Shown here: one piece after another, positions 1 to 11,935 of the stretch
Layout of the letters: every line of letters begins with the position of its first letter
Numbering within the stretch: the first letter of the stretch is position 1
Origin: Gnetum montanum
Taxonomy: Eukaryota > Streptophyta > Gnetopsida > Gnetales > Gnetaceae
Assembly: GCA_015680685.1 (NCBI GenBank)
Contig: MNCI01027271.1
Location: 7,598-71,597 of the forward strand
DNA length: 64,000 nucleotides
Reading direction: 5' to 3'
Made by a program: the position numbers and the translations under genes
The notes under the pieces: model-generated
Database searches by the model: none
What the model was told of the DNA's origin: nothing
What the model saw: only the letters and a program-made list of their open reading frames with translations

Positions 1-180
1 AGCGTAAACTTGTCCTTAGGCAAATTTGACTTGTCTTCGGAGCTTATTACGCTCATCACGCTGCCGTGCGTGATAGAGCGTAAACTTGTCCTTAGACAAA
101 TTTGAGGCGCGCTCCTGCTCAAACTACGAATCTTCGCCTGAGGCCGACCCGTAATTTTCACGGTGTTTCAACCATGTCAC
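1..180. repeat. Unassigned left-edge segment with a 76-bp-spaced direct repeat
   Basis: The motif starting AGCGTAAACTTGTCCTTAG occurs at 1-29 and again at 77-105, with one mismatch. The segment keeps more CpG than the flanking LTR sequence (GGCGCGC near 107), and I cannot align it to the right-hand LTR of element C. It may be a separate insertion or a tandem array cut by the window edge. No coding potential is seen. Confidence 0.4.
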
Positions 181-944
181 ATCAACTCATAGAGCTAGTA
201 CATAAAGCTAAAATTTGATTCTATGAAGAAGCCTTATCACGTCAGGATCACACCAAATTAGCTCTACAAAGTAGTTGAAGAAATCAAGACATGACAACAT
301 ACAGAGGATGAATATGGGATCATATTTTAGCTCTACTAAATGGCTCTACCATGTCAGTGTCCATCACATTAACTCATAGAAGAGGTTCATATAGCTCAAA
401 ATGGTTCTACAAATGAGCCCAAAAAAGCTCCTACTAGTGACATCATTAGGGTATATTAGTAGCAACTTATGTGTAGAGCTAAATTTATCTCTACAAAGTT
501 GATGTGAAGAGCTCTACCATGTCAGCATTAAGTCAAAAAGCATTTGTAGATCTAAAATTTAACTCTAAAAACAATCTTAACTTCATCTCTACCACATCAT
601 CTTATAGAATATCTTTGTAGAACCGAAGAAAAGGACTCTATGAAATAGCTTTACAACATAAGCTTCTAAGTTAGCTTATGTTTATAGAACTAGTTTGTAA
701 GGACGAATTTCAATTCTTAAAAATGCCTCTTGATGTCAACTTCATCAGCTTTTAGAGGAAGTTCATAGAGCTTAAAGGTGGTTCTATGAAGAAAGCTCTA
801 CCAACGTCACACCAAATCAGCTTGTAAAGACAAAATTTATCTCCACAAACAAGATCATTTTTCACCCTTCCACTCAGCTTGTAGAACCAATTCACGAAGC
901 TGAGATTTATCTCTACAAGTAGGGATGAAACCACACTACAATGT
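181..944 (+). repeat. Left LTR of giant-LTR gypsy element C, first part
   Basis: This stretch is built of degenerate units with words such as TAGAGCTAAAA, GGCTCTACCATGTCAG and GTTCTACAAA. It aligns collinearly with 30,583-31,257; for example the text around 300-440 matches 30,640-30,780. It is cut at 945 by an Athila-like element and resumes at 10,316. The start of the LTR lies left of the window or of the unassigned first 180 bases. Confidence 0.75.
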
Positions 945-1628
945 TGTTAAACCCCAAAATTAGTGGACATTACCATGAACATTGTTTATGTGGCTAGTGG
1001 TGGTGGATGTTATAGTGGACATTATTTCCATGGCCATTATGCATGGGTGATTGCTCCTCATGTGCCAAACCGATCCTTATAAATTTCCTAGTCAAATGCA
1101 ATAGAGGGGATAGAGAATAGAAAAAAGGATTGAAGAAATAGAGAGATGATACAATTGAGAGAACTATACAAGATTATAATTTTTGTTTGTGCACAAAATT
1201 ATGAAGAAAGAGTCTTGATGCTTTGTGACAATTAATAACCAATAATGTTTTAAGATTGTGAATTTGTTGCACTTTGAAAATAGTAGAGTAGGATTACAAA
1301 TTAGGTGATGTCTCCTTTGTAATCTTCTTTAATTCTCATAAATTTATTGAAATTCAATTTCATTTATTTGATTATATTCATCTTTGAACTTAATGTTAGA
1401 AGTTAAGGTGAATATTGTTGATTTTACTTATGGGTGACAACCATAAGTGTGGTGTTTGAATCTAGATCTAATCGTTGGTTTTATATCTTGATGATCTTTT
1501 GACTTTGAATTGTTCCTCCATGGGATACGACTCTCAAGTCAGTCATAAACAAGGTGACAATTTCTACAATGAAAGAAACAAAGACAAAGATTAAAGGTAT
1601 CTAGCACCGAAATTTTCCTAGCTCGTCA
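945..1628 (+). repeat. 5' LTR of element 1
   Basis: It begins TGTTAAACCCCAAAATT and ends CTCGTCA directly before the primer binding site. It aligns with 9,258-10,315 but lacks about 500 bp after base 16 of the LTR. It also carries about 100 bp near 1,295-1,395 that the 3' copy lacks. It is therefore 684 bp against 1,058 bp. Confidence 0.85.
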
Positions 1629-1631
1629 ATT

Positions 1632-1649
1632 TGGCACCATTGCCAAGAA
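1632..1649 (+). promoter_or_regulatory. Primer binding site, tRNA-Asp type, decayed
   Basis: TGGCACCATTGCCAAGAA lies three bases after the LTR. From memory of plant tRNA-Asp, the primer site used by Athila-type elements is TGGCGCCGTTGCCGGGGA. All five differences here are G to A, as expected from cytosine deamination on the other strand. This site would prime minus-strand DNA synthesis. Confidence 0.7.
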
Positions 1650-2555
1650 GGTTGACAAAGTTAATCATCATTAAGAGTTCTGTATGTTTTAATTTTTTTT
1701 TGTAATTTCATATTCTAGGTACATTTTATTTTGTTTTTTTTATTTTATTTTATTTTATATTTCTTTTATTTAAGTAATTTGAGAAATGATTTCTTTTACT
1801 TGTTTTTCATGCATTAAAAAATCCAAAAATAAGGAAAAATCCCAAGAATCAGCTTGTCTTATTGTACAACCAACTGAAACTATTTAAAAAGCTACAATTA
1901 AACTTGTGAAAGTATGAGTTATTAAATTAGTTTATAAATTCTTAGGAATGGTAGCCCATGAATGTGCCAATGAAGAATGTTTTTGTTAAATGAAACCAAA
2001 AAAGCAACCAGAGAAACCAATATACATTCAACCTTCTAGAAGCACTCTTAGCCTTTATAAACATACAAAAGCCACTCAAAAATAATACCAAGAGGAACCA
2101 ATACAATCAAGATTTAATTTTTCTTCCCCTTTGTCAACACAAAATCCCAAAGAAAAAACACAACATAATTTTTCCATATCTATTAATCCTCTATTTGATA
2201 TTCCAACTACAACCATGAGTTCAACTACAAGGGTAGAGTCTCAAAATCTAAGTACTACCCCAATATCAACTTATATCAACTTATGTTACCACAATTGGAG
2301 GTATTACCCAACCAGTGAGTACTTCAAATTTACAAACTCCACAACCAATCTCTATTTCTATACCAAATCCTATAGTAACCCCAATAGTAACCTCTACTTA
2401 CATGATGGGATAATCTTCACATCATACATCTCCCCTATTTTCCTTAGTTTCAATTCCTCTTTCCTTTGTTAGTCTAAGTTCCAATGTTCTCATTGGTCAA
2501 CCCTATCGAGCACAAACCCTTGGGGAGTTATTAAATCGAAGAACATCCATTATAC
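1650..2555 (+). other. Leader and 5' gag region of element 1, too decayed to assign
   Basis: This stretch follows the primer site. The only long open stretch is 2,131-2,472 (113 codons, rich in Thr, Ser, Asn and Tyr), which resembles the low-complexity start of a gag protein but carries no recognisable domain. T-rich low-complexity sequence lies at 1,690-1,760. Confidence 0.45.
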
Positions 2556-3647
2556 CTTAGGGACCATTAATTTGTCCACAAGGAAGAGATGCAGAGGTTA
2601 AAAATATTCATTTATTATCTATCTTTAAAGGAACAAATAATGAAGATCTAGTTACCCACATAAGAGAATTTGAAACAATATTAGCCATGTTAGCACTTTA
2701 GAGTGGGGATAGAACTAAGATTATTTCCTTTAAATCAATCTTAAAGGACAAAGCTGATTTTTGGCTACAAACCCTTAAAACACAATTAGTTCATGGGATG
2801 AATTTAAGAATGCTTTTCTACAAATATTTCTTTCTAATGATAGGCTCTATTCATTAAGGAAGTAATTAATGAGTTTTATGCAACATGAGGATGAAGACTA
2901 TGAGAGTACCTTTGATAGATTTAAAGGATTATGCTTAAAAAATCCAAACCATGGATTCCTAGGCCATTAATTAATTCAAATTTTGTAGAAGGCTTATTAC
3001 CTTAGTGTAGGAAAAATGTTGACTTTGCATGTAGAGGAAATATTTTAAATGTGACCCTGAAAGATGGTTGGAGAATCATAGATTCGTTAGTAGATCAAAG
3101 TAAACATTGGCCAAAACCCAATATTATGCAAGGCATGACTTAACAAATAGAACAGTTACATAAAAAAGTGGATGAGTTGACACAATTAACTAAAAAACAA
3201 GCTCATGGAATTCAAGGAGAAATGTGCAACATTTGTGGTAGTCCCCAACATAACCAAACAACCTACCCAACCTTATTCTATTATCAAGAGAAAATGCAAG
3301 AATCAGTAAAGGCTTTTCAATAATTTAAGAGCCAATCAACAATGAACTCTCTTCAATGACCATTTTACCAACAACAATATCTTTAAAATAACTTTATGCC
3401 ATTTAAGAATCCAACTAATGAACACTTGGATAAACTCACCCAAAGCCTTACTTCCTTCATAGAAGAAAGTAAACAATTCATGAGTGAGACTAGAAGGATA
3501 TTTCAAGACTTAACAAAAAATGAATTACCATACCAACCTGAACCAAATCCTACATCTCAAAGAAAGGGTAAAGAGAAATTACATTCCATCACTACAAGGA
3601 GTGGAAAAACAATTGAACCTAAACCCCAAAAGAAGATGAGATTTTAG
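2556..3647 (+). pseudogene. gag remnant of element 1
   Basis: Gag (capsid/nucleocapsid) would package the element RNA in cytoplasmic particles. In one frame, words such as LICPQGRDAEVKNIHLLSIF, then HIREFETILAM and KDKADFWLQTL fit the Retrotrans_gag core (PF03732), with in-frame stops such as the TAG near 2,701. A zinc knuckle lies at about 3,224, C-N-I-C-x4-H, whose last cysteine is replaced by tyrosine. The piece 3,396-3,647 is an 83-codon open stretch with basic, Thr/Ser-rich sequence (SITTRSGK) that in Athila elements marks the gag-protease junction. Non-functional. Confidence 0.7.
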
Positions 3648-3899
3648 GAGGCAGGGACATAAGAAGAAATTCAACCACAAATATTAAATGAGGAAGATCA
3701 ACCAACTAAGGAAAAAGAACAACCATTACTCTCTAGGAAACTAGTTTTACCTCCATTCCCTAAATGATTACAAGAGAATTTTACAACTAAATCCATCTTG
3801 AAAAAATGTGTAGTAAATTGTATTTGCATATCCCTTTAGAATAAGTAGTAAAAGACACACCTCTTTATGCCAAATACTTAAGGGAATTATGCACTAAGA

Positions 3900-4375
3900 G
3901 AAGAAAGGAAAAAATTTCTAAATAGGTTTATTTGGTTGACGATCTTTCTCAACTTATACAAAATCATGAGATTCCAAAATACCAAGATCCTGGAGTCCTT
4001 ACCATCCCAATCAAAATAAATGACCAAGTAATTAAAAATTCCCTATTGGATTTAGGAGCCAACATTAATACCATGCCTCTTGAAATGACTAGGTCACTTG
4101 ATATACAAGATATCAAAGGAGTAAACATGACAATATCTTTGGTTAATGGTTCAAATGTACAACCCATAGGAATAGTAGAGGACTTGATAATTGAGGTAGA
4201 AAAAGGAAAATACCCAATTGACTTTGTTGTTTTGAAATAAAAGATCTTGATTGTTTTCCTATTATATTAGGTAGACCTTGGTTAGCAACAGCTAATGCAA
4301 TAATTAATTGTAGATCTAGACAACTTCAACTTTCCTTTGCCAATCTTACTTTTACACTAAATATATATGATTAGG
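3900..4375 (+). pseudogene. Aspartic protease remnant of element 1
   Basis: The open stretch 3,932-4,240 holds the motif NSLLDLGANINTMP. LDLGA is the Athila form of the catalytic D-S/T-G triad of retropepsins, which cleave the gag-pol polyprotein. After a frameshift at about 4,240 comes FPIILGRPWLATANA (about 4,255-4,300), the usual C-terminal protease motif. One frameshift and downstream stops make it inactive. Confidence 0.75.
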
Positions 4376-4537
4376 CAAAAGAAGATTGTTTAAATGTACA
4401 CTTGAAGAGTAAGAATGCTTTACACTTTACTCACTTCAACAATGGCACAAGATAGGGAATTCTTAGTGTTGAATAATTTTGAGAAAGGACCTTTAGATCC
4501 CTCAACTAAAGAATAACAAGATCTCCTTGACAAAATT

Positions 4538-5650
4538 TTGAATTTGGGTTCAAGTAATATTGGAGAAATAATTCAACCAACAAATAAATATTCCTTGGAT
4601 CTTAGAGAACCACCTAGTACACTTAAGTATGTTTTGCTAGATCATAATAAACCATTAATAATAAATTTTCAACTTACTAATGAGCAAGAAAGAAAATTAT
4701 TAGAAGTTCTACGTAGAAAATCTAAGGAATTTGCATGGAGTTATGAGGACCTTCATCAAGGAATCTCACCCAACATGATATCTATCTAGAGGAAAATGTA
4801 AAACCAATAAGAATTCCCCCAAGAAAAATCAATTCAACCTTAAAAAAATTGTTAAGGATGAAATTTCAAAACTTTTGAAAAAAGAAATAATTTATCCAAA
4901 AGCTTATAGTGAATGGGTAAGCCCCATTACTATACTACCAAAAACGGGTGGAAAATGGAGAGTCTATGTAGATTATAGAAGGTTAAACCAAAATACAAAG
5001 AAAGACCATTTTCCATTACCATAAATAGATCAAATTCTAGAAAATTTAGAAGGACATGAATATTATTGCTTTTTGGATGGATTTAGTGGTTACAATCAAG
5101 GATCCATTGCCCCTAAAGACCAACATAAAACAACCTTTACATATTATTATGGAACTTTTACTTATAAATGTATGCCTTTTTTCCTTTGTAATACACCAGC
5201 TACTTTCCAAAGAGCCATGATCTCAATATTTTCTGATATGTTAGAAGATTATGTTGAAGTTTTTATGGATGATTTTTCAGTCTATGGGAATACTTATGAA
5301 GAAACTTTACAACATCTCAAACATGTCTTAGATAGATGTATTGAAAAAAATTTAAAATTAAGTTGGGAAAAGAGTCACTTGATGGTTACGAGTGGCATAG
5401 TGTTAGGACATGTTATTTCTAAAGACAGGATAAGGATGGATGATGAGAAAATAAGAGTCATATCTACACTTCCAACTCCAACTAATTTAAAGACTATTCG
5501 ATCTTTTCTAAGACATGCTAGGTATTATAGAAGGTTTATCAAGGACTTTTCAAAAATTGCTAAACCATTATACATGCTCTTAGAAAAAGATGTTTCATTT
5601 GTTTGGACTAATGACTGTCAAAAATCATTCTTGGAATTGAAAAAATAAGT
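4538..5650 (+). pseudogene. Reverse transcriptase remnant of element 1
   Basis: The region 4,538-4,789 encodes the pre-RT linker ending KEFAWSYEDLHQGISP. RT proper runs from about 4,800. It shows SEWVSPITILPKTGG, then VDYRRLNQNTKKDHFPLP, and from 5,073 a 191-codon open stretch with DGFSGYNQ, CNTPATFQ and the catalytic FMDDFSVYG (about 5,260-5,285). The thumb/connection words GHVIS and RSFLRHARYYRRFIKDFSKI follow. The double aspartate of the active site is kept, but the frame changes at about 4,800 and a stop near 5,020 break the protein. Confidence 0.85.
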
Positions 5651-5689
5651 AACCACAACACCTATATTAAATGCACCTAATTAGGATTA

Positions 5690-6076
5690 TCCATTTAATC
5701 TAATGTGTGACGCTAGTGGCACAGTAGTAGGGGCAGTTTTAGGACAATACATTGATTATAAACCACAAGTGATTTATTATGTGTCCAAAAGTTTAAACCA
5801 AGCCTAAGTAAACTATAAAAATCTAGAAAAATAATTATTAGCTATTGTATATGCTCTAGATAAATTTAGACATTATTTAATAGGATATAAAACTATAGTA
5901 TATATTGATCATTTAGCCATTAAATTCTTAGCTACCAAGAAAATAGAAAATGCAAGAATAATGAGATGGTGCTTATTACTCCAAGAATTTGGCCTAAATA
6001 TTTTAGATAAAAGAGGAAGGGAAAATATAATAGCAGATAGTCTTTCAAGGCTAGAAACTACTAATGAGAAGTGAAC
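5690..6076 (+). pseudogene. RNase H remnant of element 1
   Basis: The chromovirus/Athila-type RNase H degrades RNA in RNA:DNA hybrids. The words CDASGTVVGAVLGQ, LLAIVYALDKFRHYL, YIDHLAIKFL and IIADSLSRLE are in order, with two TAA/TAG stops near 5,804 and 5,831. It directly follows RT, as is normal for this group. Confidence 0.8.
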
Positions 6077-6217
6077 ACAAGGAGTCTTTCATGATGAATT
6101 TCCTAATGAATAGCTTTTTTCTACCAGAAAGAATCCTTGGTTTGCTGATATAGCCAACTATCTAGCCACTATGAAAACCCCTACCAATTGGACTAAGGAA
6201 GAAAATAAATCTTTCTT

Positions 6218-7445
6218 ATGCACATATCTAGCTACATCTGGAGTAGTTCATATCTCTATCAAATTTGTAAGGATAACATAGCAAGGAGATGTGTGGATGA
6301 GAATGAACAACAAGAAATTCTACAAATGTTTCATGATGATTTAGGGGGTGGTCACTTTGATAGCAAATGTACCGCTATCAAAATCCTTCAAAGTGGATTT
6401 TATTGGCCCTCAATTTTTAAAGATGCACATAAGTATTTGCAAGAATCTGATAAATGTCAATGAATGGAAGCCATAACAAAAAGACATGAAATGCCCTTAA
6501 AATCAATTTTAATAATAAAACCATTTGATGTGCAGGGTATAGACTTTTTAGGATAATTTCCACCATCTAATGGATGCCAATACATTTTGGTTGGTATTGA
6601 CTATGTCATTAAATGGGTAGAAGCAAAAGTCCTCCCAACAAATGATGTTAAAGTTGTTGTGGAATTTTTTAGAGAAAATATTTAAACATGTTTTGAAACT
6701 CCACGAGTGATCATTAGTGATCAAGAAACCCATTTTTTCAATAAAATCATGGAAATTTTTCTTAAGTCTTGTGATATCAAACATAAAATAACTACTACTT
6801 ATTAGCCTTAAACAAATGGCCAAGTAGAAAATGCTAATAGAATTATCATTAATATATTAATAAAAACTTTATGTACTAAAGAAAAGAATTGGTCTAAAAA
6901 ATTGCAAGATGCACTTTGGGCTTATTGGATTACCTATAAACCAAGTTTAGGGATATTCACCTTATTAATTGGCTTTTGGTAAGTTATGTCTATTACCTAT
7001 TGAACTTAAATATCAATCTTTATGGTTAGCCTAACAACTCAACTTTGATAAAGACATGAACCAAGCTGCTTAAATCAACCAACTTCACAAACTTGAAGAA
7101 ATGTGACTAAATGCTTTTGACAAACAAAAAATTATAAAGAAACAAATGAAGACATTACATGATAAGAATATCTTTAAAAAAACCTTTTCCATAGGTGATA
7201 AAGTTCTTCTCTACAATATGAGATTACATAAATTTCAAGGAAAGTTAACAACTAGGTGGGAAGGCCCTTATTTAGTTATCCAACCCCATGATAATGAAAG
7301 AATTCTCACATCACCTATTGATGATTGCTCAACTACATTCTTAGTAAATGGACAAAGACTTAAGTTATATCATCAACATCACATTAAGGAACCTAGAAAA
7401 TATGAGCTTGTAAAGCTAAGTGACCCAACTTATCTCATAACTTGA
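6218..7445 (+). pseudogene. Integrase remnant of element 1
   Basis: The zinc-binding region (6,290-6,465) reads HDDLGGGHFDSKC, then GFYWPSIFKDAHKYL and ESDKCQ; the first cysteine of the C-x2-C pair has become serine. The catalytic core shows GIDFLG (D1, about 6,538), VIISDQETHF (D2, about 6,710) and NGQVENANRI (E, about 6,815). The C-terminal part is the open stretch 7,146-7,445, with FSIGDKVLLYNMRLHKFQGK then TRWEGPYLV. Multiple stops are present. This enzyme would have joined the cDNA to the host chromosome. Confidence 0.82.
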
Positions 7446-9257
7446 TGAATTACATAACAACAATCTATTAGAAGTCTTAGCTCTTAAAAATAACCTTCAA
7501 TAAGACTCTTATGTCATAGAATAAATTAGAAAGTAGTATTTATAGTCTACAACTTTTATCTTGAAAAAGGTAGAAGGCAATAGAAAATTCTATTACTAGT
7601 TGGAACTATAAAGATTTCGGTAACATCATGTCTAGAATGCAAGGGAGAAGTACAACTCCTCCTACCTTGAGATAAGTAGGTTTAAACCCAAAATCCAACT
7701 AAGGGTGAGCCTTAGATTAAGAAGTTTCTTACCCATAATAAACTTTATTTTTTTTCAATAATATTCCTTAAGTACAAGTTTCATAAGTTAAGGTGGCTAA
7801 ATAGCTTCATTTAGGATAATGCTTATTAGTGTTTGGTTTTTACGAAGTACCTGATTAGATGAGTCACTAAAGTGGAAAGGGTGTGTTATATTGGACCTAG
7901 TTTCTCTGGTAGTAAAAGGCATTTATCGATATCAAGCTATGAGTAACCCTTACAAAATGAAATTGGCTCCCACAAGAATCTCATGGTTGAAGTGAATGAG
8001 ATATTGAATTTCTTACGAAAAAAAAAAAGAAAATAAAAAAAATGAGAGAAAAGAAAAATTAAAAAAAGAAGAAAAGAAAAAAAATGTAAGAAATAAAATT
8101 AAAAAAATTTAAAAAAAAGAAAAAGAAAAAAAATGACCCCACAAAAACCTTCAATCATGAACTAAGCCCCACTCCCATAAGAACCTTCTAGTTGGGATGA
8201 TGCTTTAAGCTCACAATTTTAAGCATCTTACAAGAACCCCTTCTATAAGCAAAGTGTTGCAATAATTATAAATCAAATTAACGTGCCACCATCTTAAAAC
8301 TAAGGTATAACACTGGCAGCAAAGGAGTGACTCCTCCATAGTCGATATCTTAACAAGCACCTTCACTTTTAATCATTCCTCTTACTCTATTATTTAGTCA
8401 TTTTGCTTTTGTTTCTTAGATTATTATTCTTTTTGCTTTTGTTTTTACCTAGTTTTTACCATTTTCTAATTTACTTTTTCATTTTTATTATGTCATACTT
8501 TTGTGCATGGGTTTTCTTTATGTTTCCCATTAGGTCTTCTGTAAGCATCAATGGTCAAGATCCCTACTATGGTAGCCAATGATGGATACTAACACTTATT
8601 CACCCATTGCCTTTAGTTTCCTCTTAGTCTAGATATATAAAACCTAGGGCAACTTTTGCTTTTAGTATATCTTTTGACCATATCTCTTTTTGATAACTTA
8701 TATTTGCTAATTAGCCTAGGTATGTTACATACCTTAGCTTAATTAGGGGGAGGGGATAACCAATTAATAAAGGATATGATAGTAGGATATAACCAACATT
8801 GGAAGCTAAGCCAAGATCAAGTTAGGGAATGAGTTAGATGTAAGTAATGTATCTCGAATCCTTGAATCATAAAAAAGGTTTAAACCTTGAGTTTGTAAAA
8901 AATTCTTGCACCTAAAAAATTAGACTTTGTGAGGCAAGGTTAAGTCCAATTAATCCTAAGTAGGACCTTCCTAACCGAGTTATATGTGAACTCATATCCA
9001 AGAATAAAAATTTATCATCAAAAAAGGAATAGGTATAATTAGTAAATAAATATTTGGATATTTAGGCAATAAACAAATTTATTTTTCTTTTAATATTTTT
9101 CTTGTTAAATTTCTACATATTTCCAATATGTTAAATTTTGAATGCTTAAAAAATATATCTTGGAATCATTCTATTTTCTTATACATCTATTAATGTTTTA
9201 TTTTATTTTATTTTCACCTTTATGGCCAAGCACTAGCCAAAGGCTAGTCAAGGGCTA
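7446..9257 (+). other. Non-coding 3' region of element 1 with purine tract
   Basis: There are no credible reading frames over 1.8 kb. An A/G-only tract with very few interruptions runs from about 8,018 to 8,138. A polypurine run AGGGGGAGGGGATA lies near 8,744, more than 500 bp before the LTR. It may be an additional (central-type) purine tract; the sequence touching the 3' LTR (GTCAAGGGCTA) is a poor polypurine tract. Athila elements can carry an env-like frame here, but none is recognisable. Confidence 0.6.
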
Positions 9258-10315
9258 TGTTAAACCCCAAAATTGATAGTTTTAAATCCTAATTATAATT
9301 ATTAATTATTTAATTAGTGTTTGATTAATGTTTATTTTAATTATTTTAATTTTTTTTAGTTTATTGTATTTTAGTTTATTATAGTGTTGAGTATTATTTT
9401 ATTATTATTAGATTATTATTAATTTATTAGTTTTTATGTATTAAAGACTCAAACTAGAGGTGCAGGTTTTGTTGTTGGGCAACCATGTGGTGGCAATTGA
9501 AGAATTTAATTCCTTGATCTATACTAGTGTTATGTTTTCTAGTTTTTGGTTGTGTTTTTGTAGTAGTGATAGGAATGCATGTTAAGGATTTATGGTGGTA
9601 ATGGAGCTACAACTTGGATGTTGGTGCTACAAGGTGGGTGTGCTGTTCCATCAACCACATTCTTTGACTATGCAACTGTAGTTGTTTCCTGCACATTACT
9701 TTGATGGAGATTATTGTTTTTCTGCAACTATTACCTATGTGGGTGGTGGGACCTATGTGTTTCTTTGCCATGTGATCGGTGGACAGTACAATGAACGTTA
9801 CCTACGCAGGTGATGGTAATGGACATTACAGTGGATGTTATTACCATGGCCATTACGCATAGGTGGTGGCTCCTCATGTGCTAGACTAGTCCTTATATCG
9901 AAGGAATGAACAATAGAAAAAAGTATTAAAAATAGAGAGAGGATACTATTTTTATTTGTGCACAAAATTATGAAGGAAGATTGTTGATGCATTATGGTAA
10001 TTAATAGCCAATAATGTTTTAGAATTATGAAGTTGTTGCACTACGGACACAATAGAGCAAGGTCTTTGAACTTAATTTAGAAGTTAAGGTGAATATTGTT
10101 GATTTTACTTATGGGTGACAACCATAAGTGTGGTGTTCTCAATTAAATCTAAATCTAATCATTGGTTTTATGTCTTAATGATCTTTTGACTTTAAACCAT
10201 TCCTCCATGGAATACAACTTGCAGGTTAGTCATAGATGAGATGATAATTTCTACAATGAAAGAAACGAAGATAAAGATTAAAGGTATCTAGCACCAAATT
10301 TTACTTGACTCATCA
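9258..10315 (+). repeat. 3' LTR of element 1
   Basis: It begins TGTTAAACCCCAAAATTG and ends TTGACTCATCA, followed by CATGT. Bases from about 9,778 onward align with 956-1,628; shared words include GTGGTGTT, TTGATTTTACTTATGGGTG and TAAAGGTATCTAGCACC. The internal segment of about 500 bp (9,274-9,777) is absent from the 5' copy. Confidence 0.85.
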
Positions 10316-11935
10316 CATGTCAACAAGTACTAAGGGCTATATACTACCTATTTTATGAAGTCACATCAAAACTTGACCTAGGTCCACAAAGGGTTACATA
10401 TTTCACACATGATCAATTCATTTTAATCCATCTCAACAAGAAGTGTGGTGCAACACGTAGAAGTAAAAATTAGCTCAAGCAAGAAGCCCTATAATCGTTC
10501 TTCCATTTCACCTTTCCAAAATAGCTCTAGAGTTCATAACAATGTAAAGGCTAGGTAAAAACAAAGCATATATTCCTAAACATAGCAAGGAAGCAAAGAG
10601 TAGCACAGAACCATCGAAACCCCATTAGAACTTAGAGAAGAAAGTATGAAGCCAACATTAAAATACCAATTCCTAAACAGTAGGAATTGCAAAATAGGGT
10701 TATTTAAATGATAGTTATTTACTATTGCATATATTCAAACCACTGTGCAAGGAGCTGCTTCAACAAAAATAATCAATTCACTAACTAAAATGATTGTGGA
10801 AGAAAAAGGTGCTCAAAGAATTGTTAAAGAATCTTAATAATGCTGAGACACATTCATAAATCAAGCTTTTAAAATTCCCAACAATCATGGAAGGTTAGCT
10901 CAGTGTTTATCCATAGAAAGGCTTCTATTTCAAAGAATAAAAAAGTCTAAGAAATGGTTTAATGACCTACAATTACATGAAGAGAAACAAGCACTAAATA
11001 AGCCTTAAAGGAGATTAATGATCCAAACCAAACATAATGAATTAGGTCATTAAAGCTGTCAAATTGCAATAGTTGTTAGTTGATGAGTCTTGATGGAAGA
11101 ATGAGGAAAATTTAATAAGAAAACATGAGCTTTTAATGTCCATAATGATTATAACTACCAAAGGCAAATATATAAAGCCTAGAGCAACTTTAATAGGATT
11201 GTGAAGACTATTCAACATAATGGCATTTTAAACAAGATCTTCTATCTTTTTTAGCTTAGTCTATTAGCTTGTATTTGTAGTTCATTAGCTTTTTCCTCTC
11301 TATCGTGCTCAAAAGCTACATTGTCATAAATCAATGAATTGTCAATTTTGGAATAGACTATTTTCTCTTTGAGTAGACATTTAGCTTATTTTTATTATTC
11401 TACTAGATGAGATAGCTTTTATCAATGTTAATTCTTAATCAATTTAGCACAAAATTATTGTCATCTTCATGTATTTCTAAGCTTTATGAATAATTTTTTT
11501 TCCTCAGTTTCTTGCTCTATTTAGCAAATTTTCTCTCATTTTACTTTTGGGAAGTTTGCTAGTAGATAGTTTAGAATTTGAAATTGACATTTTCTATAAA
11601 ACCATCCATTTATTATATGTATGCTATGTAAAAAATAAAAGCTAGACTTATAAGAAAGCTATCCAGTTATTTGAAAATTATGCTAAAAGATGACTAAAAA
11701 GGGTAGATAGAGATTACATTAAAGTCAAAAAATTCTTAAGTTAGAATTTTCTTGTTTGCTCAAATAAATCTTTCTTGTTATACACCTCGGTGACACTAGC
11801 TCATTGACATCAACAGAGGCTATTTAGGGGCATCTGTGCCTTGGTGATACCAAAGACTAGCAACCACCTAAAATGAGTTTATAAAAGCTATTTATTATGG
11901 TAAAGTTGATTCAAATTTTGCTACAATAGCTATAA
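10316..11935 (+). repeat. Left LTR of element C, second part
   Basis: It resumes the sequence interrupted at 944. It aligns with 31,253-31,968 and then, across the copia-type insertion there, with 37,845-38,815. Matching words include GAATTAGGTCAT, TTAGCTTGTATTTGTAGTT and TTTTCTCTTTGAGTA. The LTR ends at GCTACA (11,935), matching GCTACA at 38,815; beyond it the two copies differ. AAAGG at 11,007-11,011 is the empty site of the element inserted at 31,969. Confidence 0.82.

Larger units (their letters stand above)
945..10315 (+). mobile_element. Athila-like Ty3/gypsy LTR retrotransposon (element 1), decayed
   Basis: This 9.37-kb element has LTRs at 945-1,628 and 9,258-10,315. Both LTRs start TGTTAAACCCC and end in TCA. 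A tRNA-Asp-type primer site follows the left LTR. Remnants of gag, protease, reverse transcriptase, RNase H and integrase come in that order, with many stops and frameshifts. The flanks are AATGT (940-944) and CATGT (10,316-10,320), a target site duplication with one mutation. The uninterrupted site survives as CATGT at 31,253-31,257 in the other LTR of element C. The RT words CNTPATFQ and FMDDFSVYG and the protease word LLDLGA are typical of the Athila lineage. Confidence 0.88.
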
